Source of the DNA: Pseudoduganella aquatica | Lineage (GTDB): Bacteria > Pseudomonadota > Gammaproteobacteria > Burkholderiales > Burkholderiaceae_D | Direction: 5' to 3' | Assembly: GCF_009857595.1 (NCBI RefSeq) | Contig: NZ_WWCU01000024.1 | Coordinates: 28,926 to 92,925, forward strand | DNA: 64,000 bases | Shown here: in pieces, positions 8,611 through 16,797 of the stretch | How the letters are laid out: each line of letters opens with the position of its first letter | Numbering within the stretch: the stretch's first letter is position 1 | Translations under genes and position numbers: made by a program | The notes under the pieces: model-generated | The model's input: only the letters and a program-made list of their open reading frames with translations | The model's database searches: none | Told to the model about the DNA's origin: nothing

Positions 8611-8919
8611 TCAGATACGCAGGCCGTCCAGCGCCTTGCCGGAATCCACCCACTCTTTGACCCACTTGGGCTGGCGGCCGCGGCCGGTCCATTGCTGCGA
8701 GCTGTCGGCCGGATTGCGGTAGCGCGCGGCCACCGAACCGGTTTTAGGACGCACCGCGCCGCCGATCAGGTCTTTCACCGGCACGCCAACGGATTGCGCA
8801 ATCGCCAATATCTGTTCGCGGGCTTTCGCCAGGTCTTCGCTTTCGCGTTTCTTTAATTCGCGCTCCAGCTGTTTTTGCAGATCGCGCAATTGAGCCGAAG
8901 ACAGATTCGTCAGATCCAT
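8611..8919 (-). CDS. H-NS family nucleoid protein
   Basis: The 102-residue protein has an N-terminal coiled coil (residues 5-45, LRDLQKQLERELKKRE) for oligomerisation and a C-terminal DNA-binding region with YRNP, then WTGRGRQPKWVKEW, the AT-hook-like H-NS motif as found in Burkholderiales. The start at 8919 has AAAGGA upstream; an upstream in-frame codon would extend into non-homologous sequence. It is monocistronic, with its own terminator. It probably silences AT-rich genes; the AT-richer wecA-like gene directly upstream would be a candidate local target. Confidence 0.92.
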   Translation of the reverse strand: MDLTNLSSAQLRDLQKQLERELKKRESEDLAKAREQILAIAQSVGVPVKDLIGGAVRPKTGSVAARYRNPADSSQQWTGRGRQPKWVKEWVDSGKALDGLRI

Positions 8920-8984
8920 AACTTTATCCTTTGGTGGTTGGGTAAATGATTCTGATCGAAATATACTACAAAATGACAAATTTT

Positions 8985-10079
8985 CTAGTGTTTCTTGTGC
9001 CGTATCATCCAGCGCGGCGCTTTAAATCGCACGATGCGCGCATATAACCAGATGTAGCTGGTCATAAACAACAAGCAGAAGACCATCAGCACCCAGGTAT
9101 GGCGCCAAAACATGGTGGCGGGAATAACCGCCATCAATGAAAACATCCACAGATAAGGCGAGGTCAATGAATTGCGGCGCAATAAAGCGCGGCCTTCCTT
9201 GCGGCCCACCGCCCATTGCACTATGCGGCGGAATATCAGGCTGTGCAAATGTATGCCGTCCGGCATGGTGGGCGATTTGCCCCGGACAAACATGCGGCGA
9301 TAAGCCGAAAACAGCGTTTCAAAAGCCGGATAAATCAGCAGCAGCGCCGCATACCAGGTGGACACTTGCGGGTTGCGCACCACCAGCAGCAGCGCCAGCT
9401 CGCCTAGCATAAAGCCGATAAAGTAGGCGCCGCCGTCGCCCAGGAAGATCAGGCCGACCGGATAGTTCCACACCAGGAAACCGGCGGTGGCGCCGGCCAC
9501 CATCAGGGCCGCCACCAGCACGAACATATCGTTGACCTGCAGCGCCACATAGCCCAGCGAGAGCAGCATGCAGATAGTCACCACGCTGGCCAGGCCATTA
9601 AAGCCGTCAATAATATTAATGGCGTTGGCAATACCGGCCACGGCCAGCACGGAAAGCGGCAGCGCCAGCCAGATATACGGCAGCGCCCATACCGAGAATG
9701 GCCAATCGATGCGGTCCAGGCGCGCGTCGAGCAGGAAATAAGCCAGCAAGGCCGCTATCATGGTCAGCAGCAGGCGGCGCATGGGGCTGACCCGGCCCGT
9801 ATAATCTTCCACAATGCCGCCGGCGAAAGCGATGAAGGCGCAGGCCATCAGCGACATCATCCAGCTGGTCATGGCCGGCACCCGCCAAATGGAGATGCAC
9901 GCGCTTATTGCGACGGCAAAGAATATCGACAGCCCGCCGATACGGGCCACCGAATGCGCATGGTTTTTCTGTACGCCGCCGAAATCCAAATCCAGCGCTG
10001 GTCCGTGTAATTTCGCTTCTTTAATGACCAGCAAGGTCAGCAGCGCGGACGCAATAAAGCTCACTAAGAATGAAAACAT
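8985..10079 (-). CDS. WecA/MraY-family polyprenyl-phosphate glycosyl-1-phosphate transferase
   Basis: The 364-residue protein has about ten or eleven membrane segments. Diagnostic motifs are NAINIIDGFNGLAS and FLGDGGAYFIGF on cytoplasmic loops and a late IHLHSLIFRR histidine motif. These enzymes start O-antigen or capsule synthesis by moving a sugar-1-phosphate (commonly GlcNAc) to undecaprenyl phosphate. The gene is visibly AT-richer than its neighbours (many AAT, ATT and TTA codons), which is common for surface-polysaccharide genes and suggests transfer. It lies about 150 bp downstream of rmlD, consistent with use of dTDP-rhamnose in the same glycan. The exact sugar substrate is not known. 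Confidence 0.9.
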   Translation of the reverse strand: MFSFLVSFIASALLTLLVIKEAKLHGPALDLDFGGVQKNHAHSVARIGGLSIFFAVAISACISIWRVPAMTSWMMSLMACAFIAFAGGIVEDYTGRVSPMRRLLLTMIAALLAYFLLDARLDRIDWPFSVWALPYIWLALPLSVLAVAGIANAINIIDGFNGLASVVTICMLLSLGYVALQVNDMFVLVAALMVAGATAGFLVWNYPVGLIFLGDGGAYFIGFMLGELALLLVVRNPQVSTWYAALLLIYPAFETLFSAYRRMFVRGKSPTMPDGIHLHSLIFRRIVQWAVGRKEGRALLRRNSLTSPYLWMFSLMAVIPATMFWRHTWVLMVFCLLFMTSYIWLYARIVRFKAPRWMIRHKKH

Positions 10080-10132
10080 TATTATTTATCAATACAAGAT
10101 TCCGGAGCGCGTGGTAATCCGCAATACGGCAA

Positions 10133-10152
10133 GCCCGGCGGAAAGGCCGGGC
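10133..10152. other. Hairpin between rmlD and the wecA-like gene
   Basis: GCCCGGC and GCCGGGC arms (7 bp) around a 6-base loop. No T-run follows on either strand, so it is not a standard terminator. It may be an mRNA-stabilising stem or a weak attenuator. Confidence 0.45.
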
Positions 10153-10227
10153 GCGGCAGGATTCTAACAAATACCGCCGCACACCATGCCGGCGCTTACC
10201 ATTCGATACATACGCCGGCCGCCGGCC

Positions 10228-11097
10228 CTAGCGCATGCACAGCGCCAGCGCCTCGCGCCAGTGCGGCAGCTGGACCAGCTGCTGCACCAGGCGCTGCGAG
10301 GACAGCACCGAGTAGTGCGGCCGCCGCGCCGGCACCGGATACTCGGCGCTGGTGATGGGCTGCAGCCGGCATGCTATGCCGGCCTGCTCGATGATGGCCT
10401 GGGTGAACTCGAACCAGGTGGTCTGCCCCTGGCTGCTCAGGTGGTAGATGCCGCCGTGCTGTTCCCACCACGGCTGCTGCCCGTCCGCCCCGCCCGCCGC
10501 AGCCTTGGCCAGCACCAGCGCGGTGGCGTCGGCAATGGTGCGGCTCCAAGTGGGCGCGCCGTGCTGGTCCGCCACGATGCGCAGCTCGTCGCGTTCGCGC
10601 GCCAGCTTCAGCATGGTGAGCAGGAAATTCTTGCCGCGCATGCCGTACACCCAGCTGGTGCGGAAGATCAGGTGGCGCACGCCGGAGGCGGCAATGGCCT
10701 GCTCGCCGGCCAGCTTGCTGGCGCCATACACGTTGATGGGGCCGGTGGCGTCGGTCTCCACGCGCGGCGCGGGATCGCCGCCGGGGAAGACATAGTCGGT
10801 GGAATAATGCACCAGGGCCGCGCCCAGTTTCCTGGCCTCCTCGGCCATTACGCCGGGCGCCTCGGCGTTGATGCGGAAGGCCAGTTCCGGCTCGCTTTCC
10901 GCCTTGTCCACCGCCGTGTAGGCGGCCGGATTGACGATGAGGCCAGGCTGCACCTCGCGGATGACGGCGCGCACCTGGTCCAGGTCGGCCAGGTCCATGC
11001 GGCTGCGGTCCACCGCCACCACCTGGCCCAGCCCCTGCAGGCTGCGCTCCAGCTCGTAGCCCACCTGGCCGCTGCAGCCGGTCAGCAGGATTTTCAT
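10228..11097 (-). CDS. rmlD: dTDP-4-dehydrorhamnose reductase
   Basis: RmlD makes the last step of dTDP-L-rhamnose synthesis. The protein starts MKILLTGCSGQVGYELE (NAD(P)-binding GxxGxxG variant), with NPAAYTAVDKAE and the catalytic YGASKLAGEQ (Tyr/Lys). The start at 11097 overlaps the rmlC stop by ATGA; a longer in-frame extension to 11310 lies inside rmlC and is not real. Fourth gene of rmlB-A-C-D. Confidence 0.95.
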   Translation of the reverse strand: MKILLTGCSGQVGYELERSLQGLGQVVAVDRSRMDLADLDQVRAVIREVQPGLIVNPAAYTAVDKAESEPELAFRINAEAPGVMAEEARKLGAALVHYSTDYVFPGGDPAPRVETDATGPINVYGASKLAGEQAIAASGVRHLIFRTSWVYGMRGKNFLLTMLKLARERDELRIVADQHGAPTWSRTIADATALVLAKAAAGGADGQQPWWEQHGGIYHLSSQGQTTWFEFTQAIIEQAGIACRLQPITSAEYPVPARRPHYSVLSSQRLVQQLVQLPHWREALALCMR

Positions 11098-11639
11098 GGG
11101 AACACTTCCGCCTGCGCCAGCGGCACGCCGGCCCTGTCCTTGGCCGACAGCAGCGGTTCGCCGTCCAGCGGCCACGCCACGCCCACGGCGGGATCGTTCC
11201 AGATCACCGAGCGCTCGAACTCGGGCGCCCAGTAGTCGGTGGTCTTGTACTGCACTTCGGCCATGTCGCTGGTGACGGTGAAGCCGTGCGCAAAGCCCGG
11301 CGGCACCCACAGCTCATGCTTGTTCTCGGCCGACAGCACCACCCCGTGCCAGCGCCCGAAAGTGGGCGAGCTGCGGCGGATGTCCAGCACCACGTCGAAA
11401 ATGGCGCCGGCCGTCACCCGCACCAGCTTGCCCTGCGCCTGCTGGATCTGGTAATGCAGGCCGCGCAGCACGCCCTTGGCCGAGCGCGAGTGGTTGTCCT
11501 GCACGAAGCTGGCCTGCACGCCGGTCAATTCGGCGAAACGGCGCGCGTTGAAGCTTTCGTAGAAGTAGCCGCGCGCGTCGCCGAACACGGTCGGTTCGAT
11601 CAGCAGCACGCCCTGCAGCGGGGTGGCCGAGATTTTCAT
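11094..11639 (-). CDS. rmlC: dTDP-4-dehydrorhamnose 3,5-epimerase
   Basis: The 181-residue cupin-fold epimerase shows EPTVFGDARGYFYESFN at residues 12-28, QDNHSRSAKGVLRGLHYQ with the catalytic histidine, and VPPGFAHGF. Length is typical. It overlaps both neighbours by ATGA, implying coupled translation with rmlA and rmlD. Confidence 0.95.
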   Translation of the reverse strand: MKISATPLQGVLLIEPTVFGDARGYFYESFNARRFAELTGVQASFVQDNHSRSAKGVLRGLHYQIQQAQGKLVRVTAGAIFDVVLDIRRSSPTFGRWHGVVLSAENKHELWVPPGFAHGFTVTSDMAEVQYKTTDYWAPEFERSVIWNDPAVGVAWPLDGEPLLSAKDRAGVPLAQAEVFP

Positions 11640-12538
11640 CGGGAAATTACCTTATCGTCCAGGATGCCCAGCAGATATTGACCATAGTTGTTTTTCTTCA
11701 GCGGCTCGGCCAGCGCGCGCAGCTGGTCGGCGCTGATGTAGTTGCGGCGGTAGGCGATCTCCTCCGGGCAAGCCACTTTCAGGCCCTGGCGCTTTTCGAT
11801 GGTGGCGATGAATTGCGACGCGTCGAGCAGCGAATCGTGGGTGCCGGTGTCCAGCCAGGCCATGCCGCGCCCCAGCACTTCCACCGTCAGCTGCTGCGCT
11901 TCCAGGTAGGCGCGGTTGACGTCGGTGATCTCCAGCTCGCCGCGCGCGGAAGGCTTGATGCCGGCCGCGATATCGCACACCTGGCTGTCGTAGAAATACA
12001 GGCCGGTGACGGCATAGCTCGACTTGGGCTGGGCCGGCTTTTCCTCGATGCTGACCGCCTGCTGCTGGTCGTTGAACTCGACCACGCCGTAGCGCTCCGG
12101 ATCATGCACGTGATAGGCAAACACGGTGGCGCCCTCGGTGCGCGCATTGGCGCTGCGCAGCACGCCTTCCAGCGTGGCGCCGTAGTAGATGTTGTCGCCC
12201 AGGATAAGCGCGGACGGCGAGTCGCCCACGAAGTCGCGGCCGATGATGAAGGCTTGCGCCAGGCCGTCCGGCGTCGGCTGCACGGCGTAGCTCAGCTCGA
12301 TGCCCCACTGGCTGCCGTCGCCCAGCAGCTCCTTGAAGCGCGGCGTGTCCTGCGGCGTGGAGATGATGAGGATCTCGCGTATGCCGGCCAGCATCAGCGT
12401 GGTCAGCGGATGGTAGATCATCGGCTTGTCGTAGATCGGCAGCAGCTGCTTGGAGATGCTCATGGTGACCGGATACAGCCGGGTTCCCGAGCCGCCGGCC
12501 AGGATAATGCCTTTGCGGGTTTTCATTGCAGTGCTCAT
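11636..12538 (-). CDS. rmlA: Glucose-1-phosphate thymidylyltransferase
   Basis: The nucleotidyltransferase signature GIILAGGSGTRLYP lies at the N-terminus, followed by SKQLLPIYDKPM, LGDNIYYG and TGLYFYD. It makes dTDP-glucose from glucose-1-phosphate and dTTP, the first step to dTDP-rhamnose. The start at 12538 (MSTAMKT) overlaps the rmlB stop by ATGA; an alternative ATG is four codons later. About 300 residues, typical. The reading frame extends further upstream only within rmlB. Confidence 0.95.
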   Translation of the reverse strand: MSTAMKTRKGIILAGGSGTRLYPVTMSISKQLLPIYDKPMIYHPLTTLMLAGIREILIISTPQDTPRFKELLGDGSQWGIELSYAVQPTPDGLAQAFIIGRDFVGDSPSALILGDNIYYGATLEGVLRSANARTEGATVFAYHVHDPERYGVVEFNDQQQAVSIEEKPAQPKSSYAVTGLYFYDSQVCDIAAGIKPSARGELEITDVNRAYLEAQQLTVEVLGRGMAWLDTGTHDSLLDASQFIATIEKRQGLKVACPEEIAYRRNYISADQLRALAEPLKKNNYGQYLLGILDDKVISR

Positions 12539-13605
12539 TGCGCGCCGTCCCGGTTGAAGTAATTGGTTGCCACCCAGTTGGCGTAGCCGCCGGACTGCAC
12601 GTCCGCCACCCAGGCCTGGTTGTCGAGATACCACTGCACGGTTTTCTTGATGCCGGTCTGGAAGGTCTCGGCCGGTTTCCAGCCCAGTTCCCGCTCCAGC
12701 TTGCGCGCGTCGATGGCGTAGCGGCGGTCGTGGCCGGGACGGTCTTTGACGAAGGTGATCTGGTCGCGGTAGCTGCCTGCCGCCTTGGGCTTGAGCTGGT
12801 CCAGCATGTCGCACAGGGTGTGGACCACGTCCAGGTTGGCCATTTCGTTCCAGCCGCCCACGTTGTAGGTCTCGCCCAGGCGGCCCGCTTCCAGCACACG
12901 GCGGATGGCCGCGCAGTGGTCGCTCACATACAGCCAGTCGCGCACCTGCTGGCCGTCGCCGTAGATGGGCAGCGGCTTGCCGGCCTGCGCATTGGCGATA
13001 ATCAGCGGGATCAGCTTCTCGGGGAAGTGATACGGACCGTAGTTGTTGGAGCAGTTGGTGGTCAGCGTGGGGAAGCCGTAGGTGTGGTGGTAGGAGCGCA
13101 CCAGGTGGTCCGAGGCGGCCTTGGAGGCCGAGTAAGGGCTGTTCGGCGCGTAGGCCGTGGTTTCGCTGAAGGGCGCGTCGTCCGGACCCAGGGTGCCGTA
13201 GACCTCGTCGGTGGACACGTGCAGGAAGCGGAACGCGGCGCGCTCGGTTTCCGGCAGCTCGTTCCAGTGGCTGCGCGACGCTTCGAGCAGGCTGAACGTG
13301 CCGTTGATATTGGTCTGGATAAATTCGCCGGGACCGTGGATGGAACGGTCCACATGGCTTTCCGCCGCAAAATGCACAATCGCGCGCGGCTTGTGGGTGC
13401 GCAGCAATTCCAGCACCTGGGCCTGGTCGCAGATATCGCCGCGCACAAACACGTGGCGGCTGTCGCTCTTCAGCGTGGCCAGGTTATTCAAATTACCGGC
13501 ATACGTCAGCTTGTCGAAATTAAGGACAGGCTCATCGGATTGCGCCAGCCAGTCAAGTACAAAGTTGGAGCCGATAAAGCCCGCACCGCCTGTAACAAAA
13601 ATCAT
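12535..13605 (-). CDS. rmlB: dTDP-glucose 4,6-dehydratase
   Basis: The 356-residue SDR-family enzyme has TGGAGFIGSNFV for NAD binding, the catalytic STDEVYG and YSASKAASDH (Tyr-x3-Lys), and NNYGPYHFPEKLIP. It converts dTDP-glucose to the 4-keto-6-deoxy sugar. It is the first gene of the rmlBACD operon. The promoter should lie in the 118-bp gap shared with divergent apaH, which is AT-rich, but I see no convincing -35/-10 pair. Confidence 0.95.
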   Translation of the reverse strand: MIFVTGGAGFIGSNFVLDWLAQSDEPVLNFDKLTYAGNLNNLATLKSDSRHVFVRGDICDQAQVLELLRTHKPRAIVHFAAESHVDRSIHGPGEFIQTNINGTFSLLEASRSHWNELPETERAAFRFLHVSTDEVYGTLGPDDAPFSETTAYAPNSPYSASKAASDHLVRSYHHTYGFPTLTTNCSNNYGPYHFPEKLIPLIIANAQAGKPLPIYGDGQQVRDWLYVSDHCAAIRRVLEAGRLGETYNVGGWNEMANLDVVHTLCDMLDQLKPKAAGSYRDQITFVKDRPGHDRRYAIDARKLERELGWKPAETFQTGIKKTVQWYLDNQAWVADVQSGGYANWVATNYFNRDGAQ

Positions 13606-13723
13606 TTAGCATCCCGCACTGAGCGTTAAATTAGTCGTAGGCATGATTTTATGTGAAACTCGCCGGATTCCGCGAGAAATTAGCGCTCCTTACAATTAAT
13701 TTATTTCCTTAATCGCAACATCC

Positions 13724-14581
13724 ATGAAAACCTATGTGATTGGCGACCTGCAAGGCTGCCACGAGCAGACTGTCGCCCTGGTCGAGCGCATCCTGGCGCA
13801 GGAATCGGCCACCGGCGCGCTGGCGCCCTCCATCCTGTTCACCGGCGACCTGATCAACCGTGGCCCGGACTCGCTGGCCACGCTGCGCTATGTGCATGCG
13901 CTGGCGGTGGCCAGCGACGGCCGCATCGACACCGTGCTGGGCAACCACGACCTGCACCTGCTGGCGGTGGCCAACGGCATCCGCCCCGCCTCCGGCTCGG
14001 ACACGCTGGAGCACATCCTGGAAGCGCCGGACGGCGCGGCGCTGCTGGACTGGCTGCGCACGCGGCCCATGGCCCTGCAGCGCGGCCGCCACCTGCTGGT
14101 GCACGGCGGCGTGCTGCCGCAGTGGGACGCGCAGCAGGTGATGGAACTGGCCGGCGAAGTGGAAACGGCGCTGCGCGGCCCCGGCTGGACCGGCTTCCTG
14201 GCGCAGATGTACGGCAACCAGCCGGACGCCTGGCGCGACGACCTGCAAGGCCCGGCGCGGCTGCGCTGCATCGTCAACGCGCTGACGCGGCTGCGTTTCT
14301 GCAGCATGGACGGCGTGATGGACTTCAAGCAGAAGGAAAGCGCCAAGGCCGACCCGGCCAGCGGCCTGATGCCGTGGTTCGAGGTGCCGGGCCGCCGCAC
14401 GCAGGACGTGACGGTGGTGTTCGGCCACTGGTCCGCGCTGGGGCTGATGCTCACGCCCAACCTGATCGCGCTCGACACCGGCTGCGTGTGGGGCGGCTAC
14501 CTGTCGGCCGTATGCCTGGACGACAGGACGCTGATGCAGGTGCAGTGCCCGGAATACCGCGAGCACGCCGGCAAGAAGTAG
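13724..14581 (+). CDS. apaH: Symmetrical bis(5'-nucleosyl)-tetraphosphatase
   Basis: ApaH cleaves Ap4A to two ADP. Metallophosphatase motifs are in order: IGDLQGCHEQ, FTGDLINRGPDS, LGNHDLHLLAV and VHGGVLPQW. The length of 285 residues is typical. The TAG stop at 14579-14581 is part of the GTAGGGCGGG edge of a REP-like palindrome shared with the convergent plsC gene, so the last codons may have been set by insertion of that element. Confidence 0.95.
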   Translation: MKTYVIGDLQGCHEQTVALVERILAQESATGALAPSILFTGDLINRGPDSLATLRYVHALAVASDGRIDTVLGNHDLHLLAVANGIRPASGSDTLEHILEAPDGAALLDWLRTRPMALQRGRHLLVHGGVLPQWDAQQVMELAGEVETALRGPGWTGFLAQMYGNQPDAWRDDLQGPARLRCIVNALTRLRFCSMDGVMDFKQKESAKADPASGLMPWFEVPGRRTQDVTVVFGHWSALGLMLTPNLIALDTGCVWGGYLSAVCLDDRTLMQVQCPEYREHAGKK

Positions 14582-14611
14582 GGCGGGTTAGCGCTGCGCG
14601 CGTAACCCGCC
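14578..14611. repeat. REP-like palindrome, copy 2, supplying stops for apaH and plsC
   Basis: GTAGGGCGGGTTAG on the left and TAACCCGCC on the right. The left edge provides the apaH TAG (plus strand); the internal TTA at 14588-14590 is the plsC TAA on the minus strand. The CTAC-type tail is on the left, opposite to copy 1. Confidence 0.85.
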
Positions 14612-15355
14612 GGGCTCCGCCGCAATGCCCAGCCCGGCCGAGACCGCGTCATGCGCGGCCTGCGCCAGGTCGCGGCGGTGGGCGCCGGTGGCGTCCATGG
14701 CTGGCAGAAAGCGCAGGCGCGCACGCACCGGCGGGCCGCGCAGGATGGCCAGCACGCTCTCGGCAAAGGTGGTCTCACCGATAAAGTCCACATCCGGATG
14801 GTGGCCGCCGGCTGCGTCCGCATAGCTGAGCGCAAGCGGCTGCACCATCACCTTGGCGTCCACCGCCGCCTCGAACAGATTGGCGTGGAAAGGCAGCAGC
14901 GTGCCCTGCGGCGCCGTGGTGCCCTCGGGGAAGAAGGCCACGCGCTCGCCCGCCTGCAGGCTGTGCACCAGGCCCTTGAAGATATTGCGCAGGTCGCGCT
15001 TGCTGCCGCGCGAGATAAACACCGTGCCCGCCTTCTCCGCCAGCCAGCCGGCCAGCGGCCAGGAGCGGATCTCCGCCTTGGCCACGAAGCGGCAGGGATA
15101 GAGCGCGTCGACCACGAAGATATCGAGCCAGGACACGTGGTTGGCCACGATCATGGCGTGCTCCAGCGGCGGCGCGCTGTCCGGCGCCAGCTCCACCGTC
15201 ACATTGAAGATGGCCAGCAAGGAACGCGACCAGCGCCGGATATGGCGGTTGCGCGCCTCCAGGCCTATCCAGGGAAAGATGGTGGCGCACACCGTCATGC
15301 CGTACAGCACGTGCAGCACCACCCGCAGCAAGCGGTAAATAAGCAAAATGTTCAC
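14588..15355 (-). CDS. 1-acyl-sn-glycerol-3-phosphate acyltransferase (PlsC family)
   Basis: The 255-residue protein has an N-terminal membrane segment (residues 5-35), the catalytic VANHVSWLDIF (HxxxxD) near residue 93 and the substrate-binding FFPEGTT near residue 145, marking the LPLAT superfamily. It likely acylates lysophosphatidic acid or a related lysolipid at the inner membrane. The final residues and stop codon fall inside the REP-like palindrome at 14578-14611. Some relatives are ornithine-lipid (OlsA-type) acyltransferases, so the precise acceptor is uncertain. Confidence 0.88.
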   Translation of the reverse strand: MNILLIYRLLRVVLHVLYGMTVCATIFPWIGLEARNRHIRRWSRSLLAIFNVTVELAPDSAPPLEHAMIVANHVSWLDIFVVDALYPCRFVAKAEIRSWPLAGWLAEKAGTVFISRGSKRDLRNIFKGLVHSLQAGERVAFFPEGTTAPQGTLLPFHANLFEAAVDAKVMVQPLALSYADAAGGHHPDVDFIGETTFAESVLAILRGPPVRARLRFLPAMDATGAHRRDLAQAAHDAVSAGLGIAAEPGGLRAQR

Positions 15356-15365
15356 ACCTTAAGAC

Positions 15366-15425
15366 GGGGTCAGTTCTACCATCGCGTCATGCCGCAAAGC
15401 ATGACGCGATGGTAGAACTGACCCC
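15366..15425. repeat. Perfect 27-bp inverted repeat
   Basis: Two 27-base arms at 15366-15392 and 15399-15425 are exact reverse complements around a 6-base loop (CGCAAA). The outer end begins GGGGTCAG. It fills the gap between the start of plsC and the end of pyrC'. There is no T-run on either side, so it is unlike a plain terminator and more like a REP or small mobile-element palindrome. Confidence 0.9.
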
Positions 15426-15474
15426 AAACTGAAAATGACAAAAAACGGGCGGAGCGCGCGGGCGGGCGGCGTGC

Positions 15475-16797
15475 CTAGCGGGCGTTGCGCTGGTAGGCGA
15501 TGCGGCCGGCGACGATGGTGGCCTGCACCTGGCCCGACAGCTCGTAGCCGAGGAAGGGCGTGTGCTTGCCCTGGCTGGCCAGCGCGCTGCCTTGCACGGT
15601 CCAGCGCGCGGCCGGGTCGAAGATGCAGACGTCGGCCACGCTGCCCACGGACAGCTGGCCGGCGTTCTGGCCACGGTCCAGGCCGGAAACGCGCGCGGCG
15701 TCGGCGCTGATGCGGCTGATGGCCAGCGCCAGCGCGCCGCCCTCGCCCACGCCCGGCTGGGCGGCGGCGTAGTCGTCGGCCCATTTCAGCGCCAGCGACA
15801 GCAGCAGTTCCAGGCCGGTGGCGCCCGGCGATGCTTCGCCGAAAGGCAGCAGCTTTTCGTCGTCGTCCACCGGGGTGTGGTCGGAGCAGATGGCGTCCAC
15901 GGTGCCGTCCAGCAGGCCGGCGCGGATGGCGTCGCGGTCGCGCTGGGCGCGGAACGGCGGCGTCACGCGCGCGTTGGAATCGAAGAAACCGATGTCGGCG
16001 TCGGTCAGGTGGATGTGGTGGGCGCCGACGTCGCAGCTGACCGGCAGCCCTTCGGCCTTGGCCGCGCGCACCAGTTCCAGGCCGGCGGCCGAGGAGATGC
16101 GGCACAGGTGGACGCGCGCGCCGGTGCTGCGCATCAGTTCGAAGATGGTGTGCAGGGCGATGGTCTCGGCCATCACCGGCACGCCGGACAGGCCCAGGCG
16201 CGACGCCAGCGGGCCGCTGTGGGCCACGCCGCCGCGGCCGATATGCGCGTCCTGCGGGCGCAGCCAGACCGTGTAGTCGAAGGTCTTGGCGTATTGCAGC
16301 GCGCGCAGCAGCACGGTGGTGTCTTCCACCGGCACTTCGGCCTGCGAGAAGCCGATGCAGCCGGAGCCGGTCAGCTCGGCCATCTCGGTGATGGACTGGC
16401 CTTTCAGGCCCATGGTGAGCGCGCCCAGCGGGTGCACGTGGGCCTGGTTCAGGCGGCGCGCGCGGTGCTTGAGCATTTCCACCAGGCCGGGCTCGTCGAG
16501 CACGGGGTCGGTGTCGGGCGGGCACACCAGGCTGGTGACACCGCCTTGCATGGCGGCCTGCATTTCCGATTCCAGCGTGGCCTTGTACTCGTAGCCCGGC
16601 TCGCGCAGGCGCGCGGACAGGTCGACCAGGCCGGGGGCGACCACCAGGCCGCTGGCGTCGAAGCTCTGCCCGGCACTGAAGCCTGCGGGCGCCTGGCCCA
16701 CGCCGGCGATCTTGCCGTCTTCAATGTAGAGGTCCTGCACGCTGTCCACGCCGTTGGCCGGGTCGATCACGCGGCCGTTCTTGATTACCAGTTTCAT
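15475..16797 (-). CDS. pyrC': Dihydroorotase-like non-catalytic subunit partner of PyrB
   Basis: The 440-residue protein has a class I dihydroorotase fold (GLVDLSARLREPG near residue 58, SDHTP near residue 305, a C-terminal beta domain). The HxH zinc motif of active enzymes (DxHxHxR) is replaced: Ser61 and Arg63 take the histidine positions. The later HIS-type ligand is also changed (LCRIS). The gene follows pyrB with an ATGA overlap, exactly the arrangement of the inactive pyrC' (also called pyrX) of Pseudomonas, whose product is needed structurally for ATCase assembly. A true pyrC must lie elsewhere. Automated naming would call this an active dihydroorotase. Confidence 0.88.
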   Translation of the reverse strand: MKLVIKNGRVIDPANGVDSVQDLYIEDGKIAGVGQAPAGFSAGQSFDASGLVVAPGLVDLSARLREPGYEYKATLESEMQAAMQGGVTSLVCPPDTDPVLDEPGLVEMLKHRARRLNQAHVHPLGALTMGLKGQSITEMAELTGSGCIGFSQAEVPVEDTTVLLRALQYAKTFDYTVWLRPQDAHIGRGGVAHSGPLASRLGLSGVPVMAETIALHTIFELMRSTGARVHLCRISSAAGLELVRAAKAEGLPVSCDVGAHHIHLTDADIGFFDSNARVTPPFRAQRDRDAIRAGLLDGTVDAICSDHTPVDDDEKLLPFGEASPGATGLELLLSLALKWADDYAAAQPGVGEGGALALAISRISADAARVSGLDRGQNAGQLSVGSVADVCIFDPAARWTVQGSALASQGKHTPFLGYELSGQVQATIVAGRIAYQRNAR

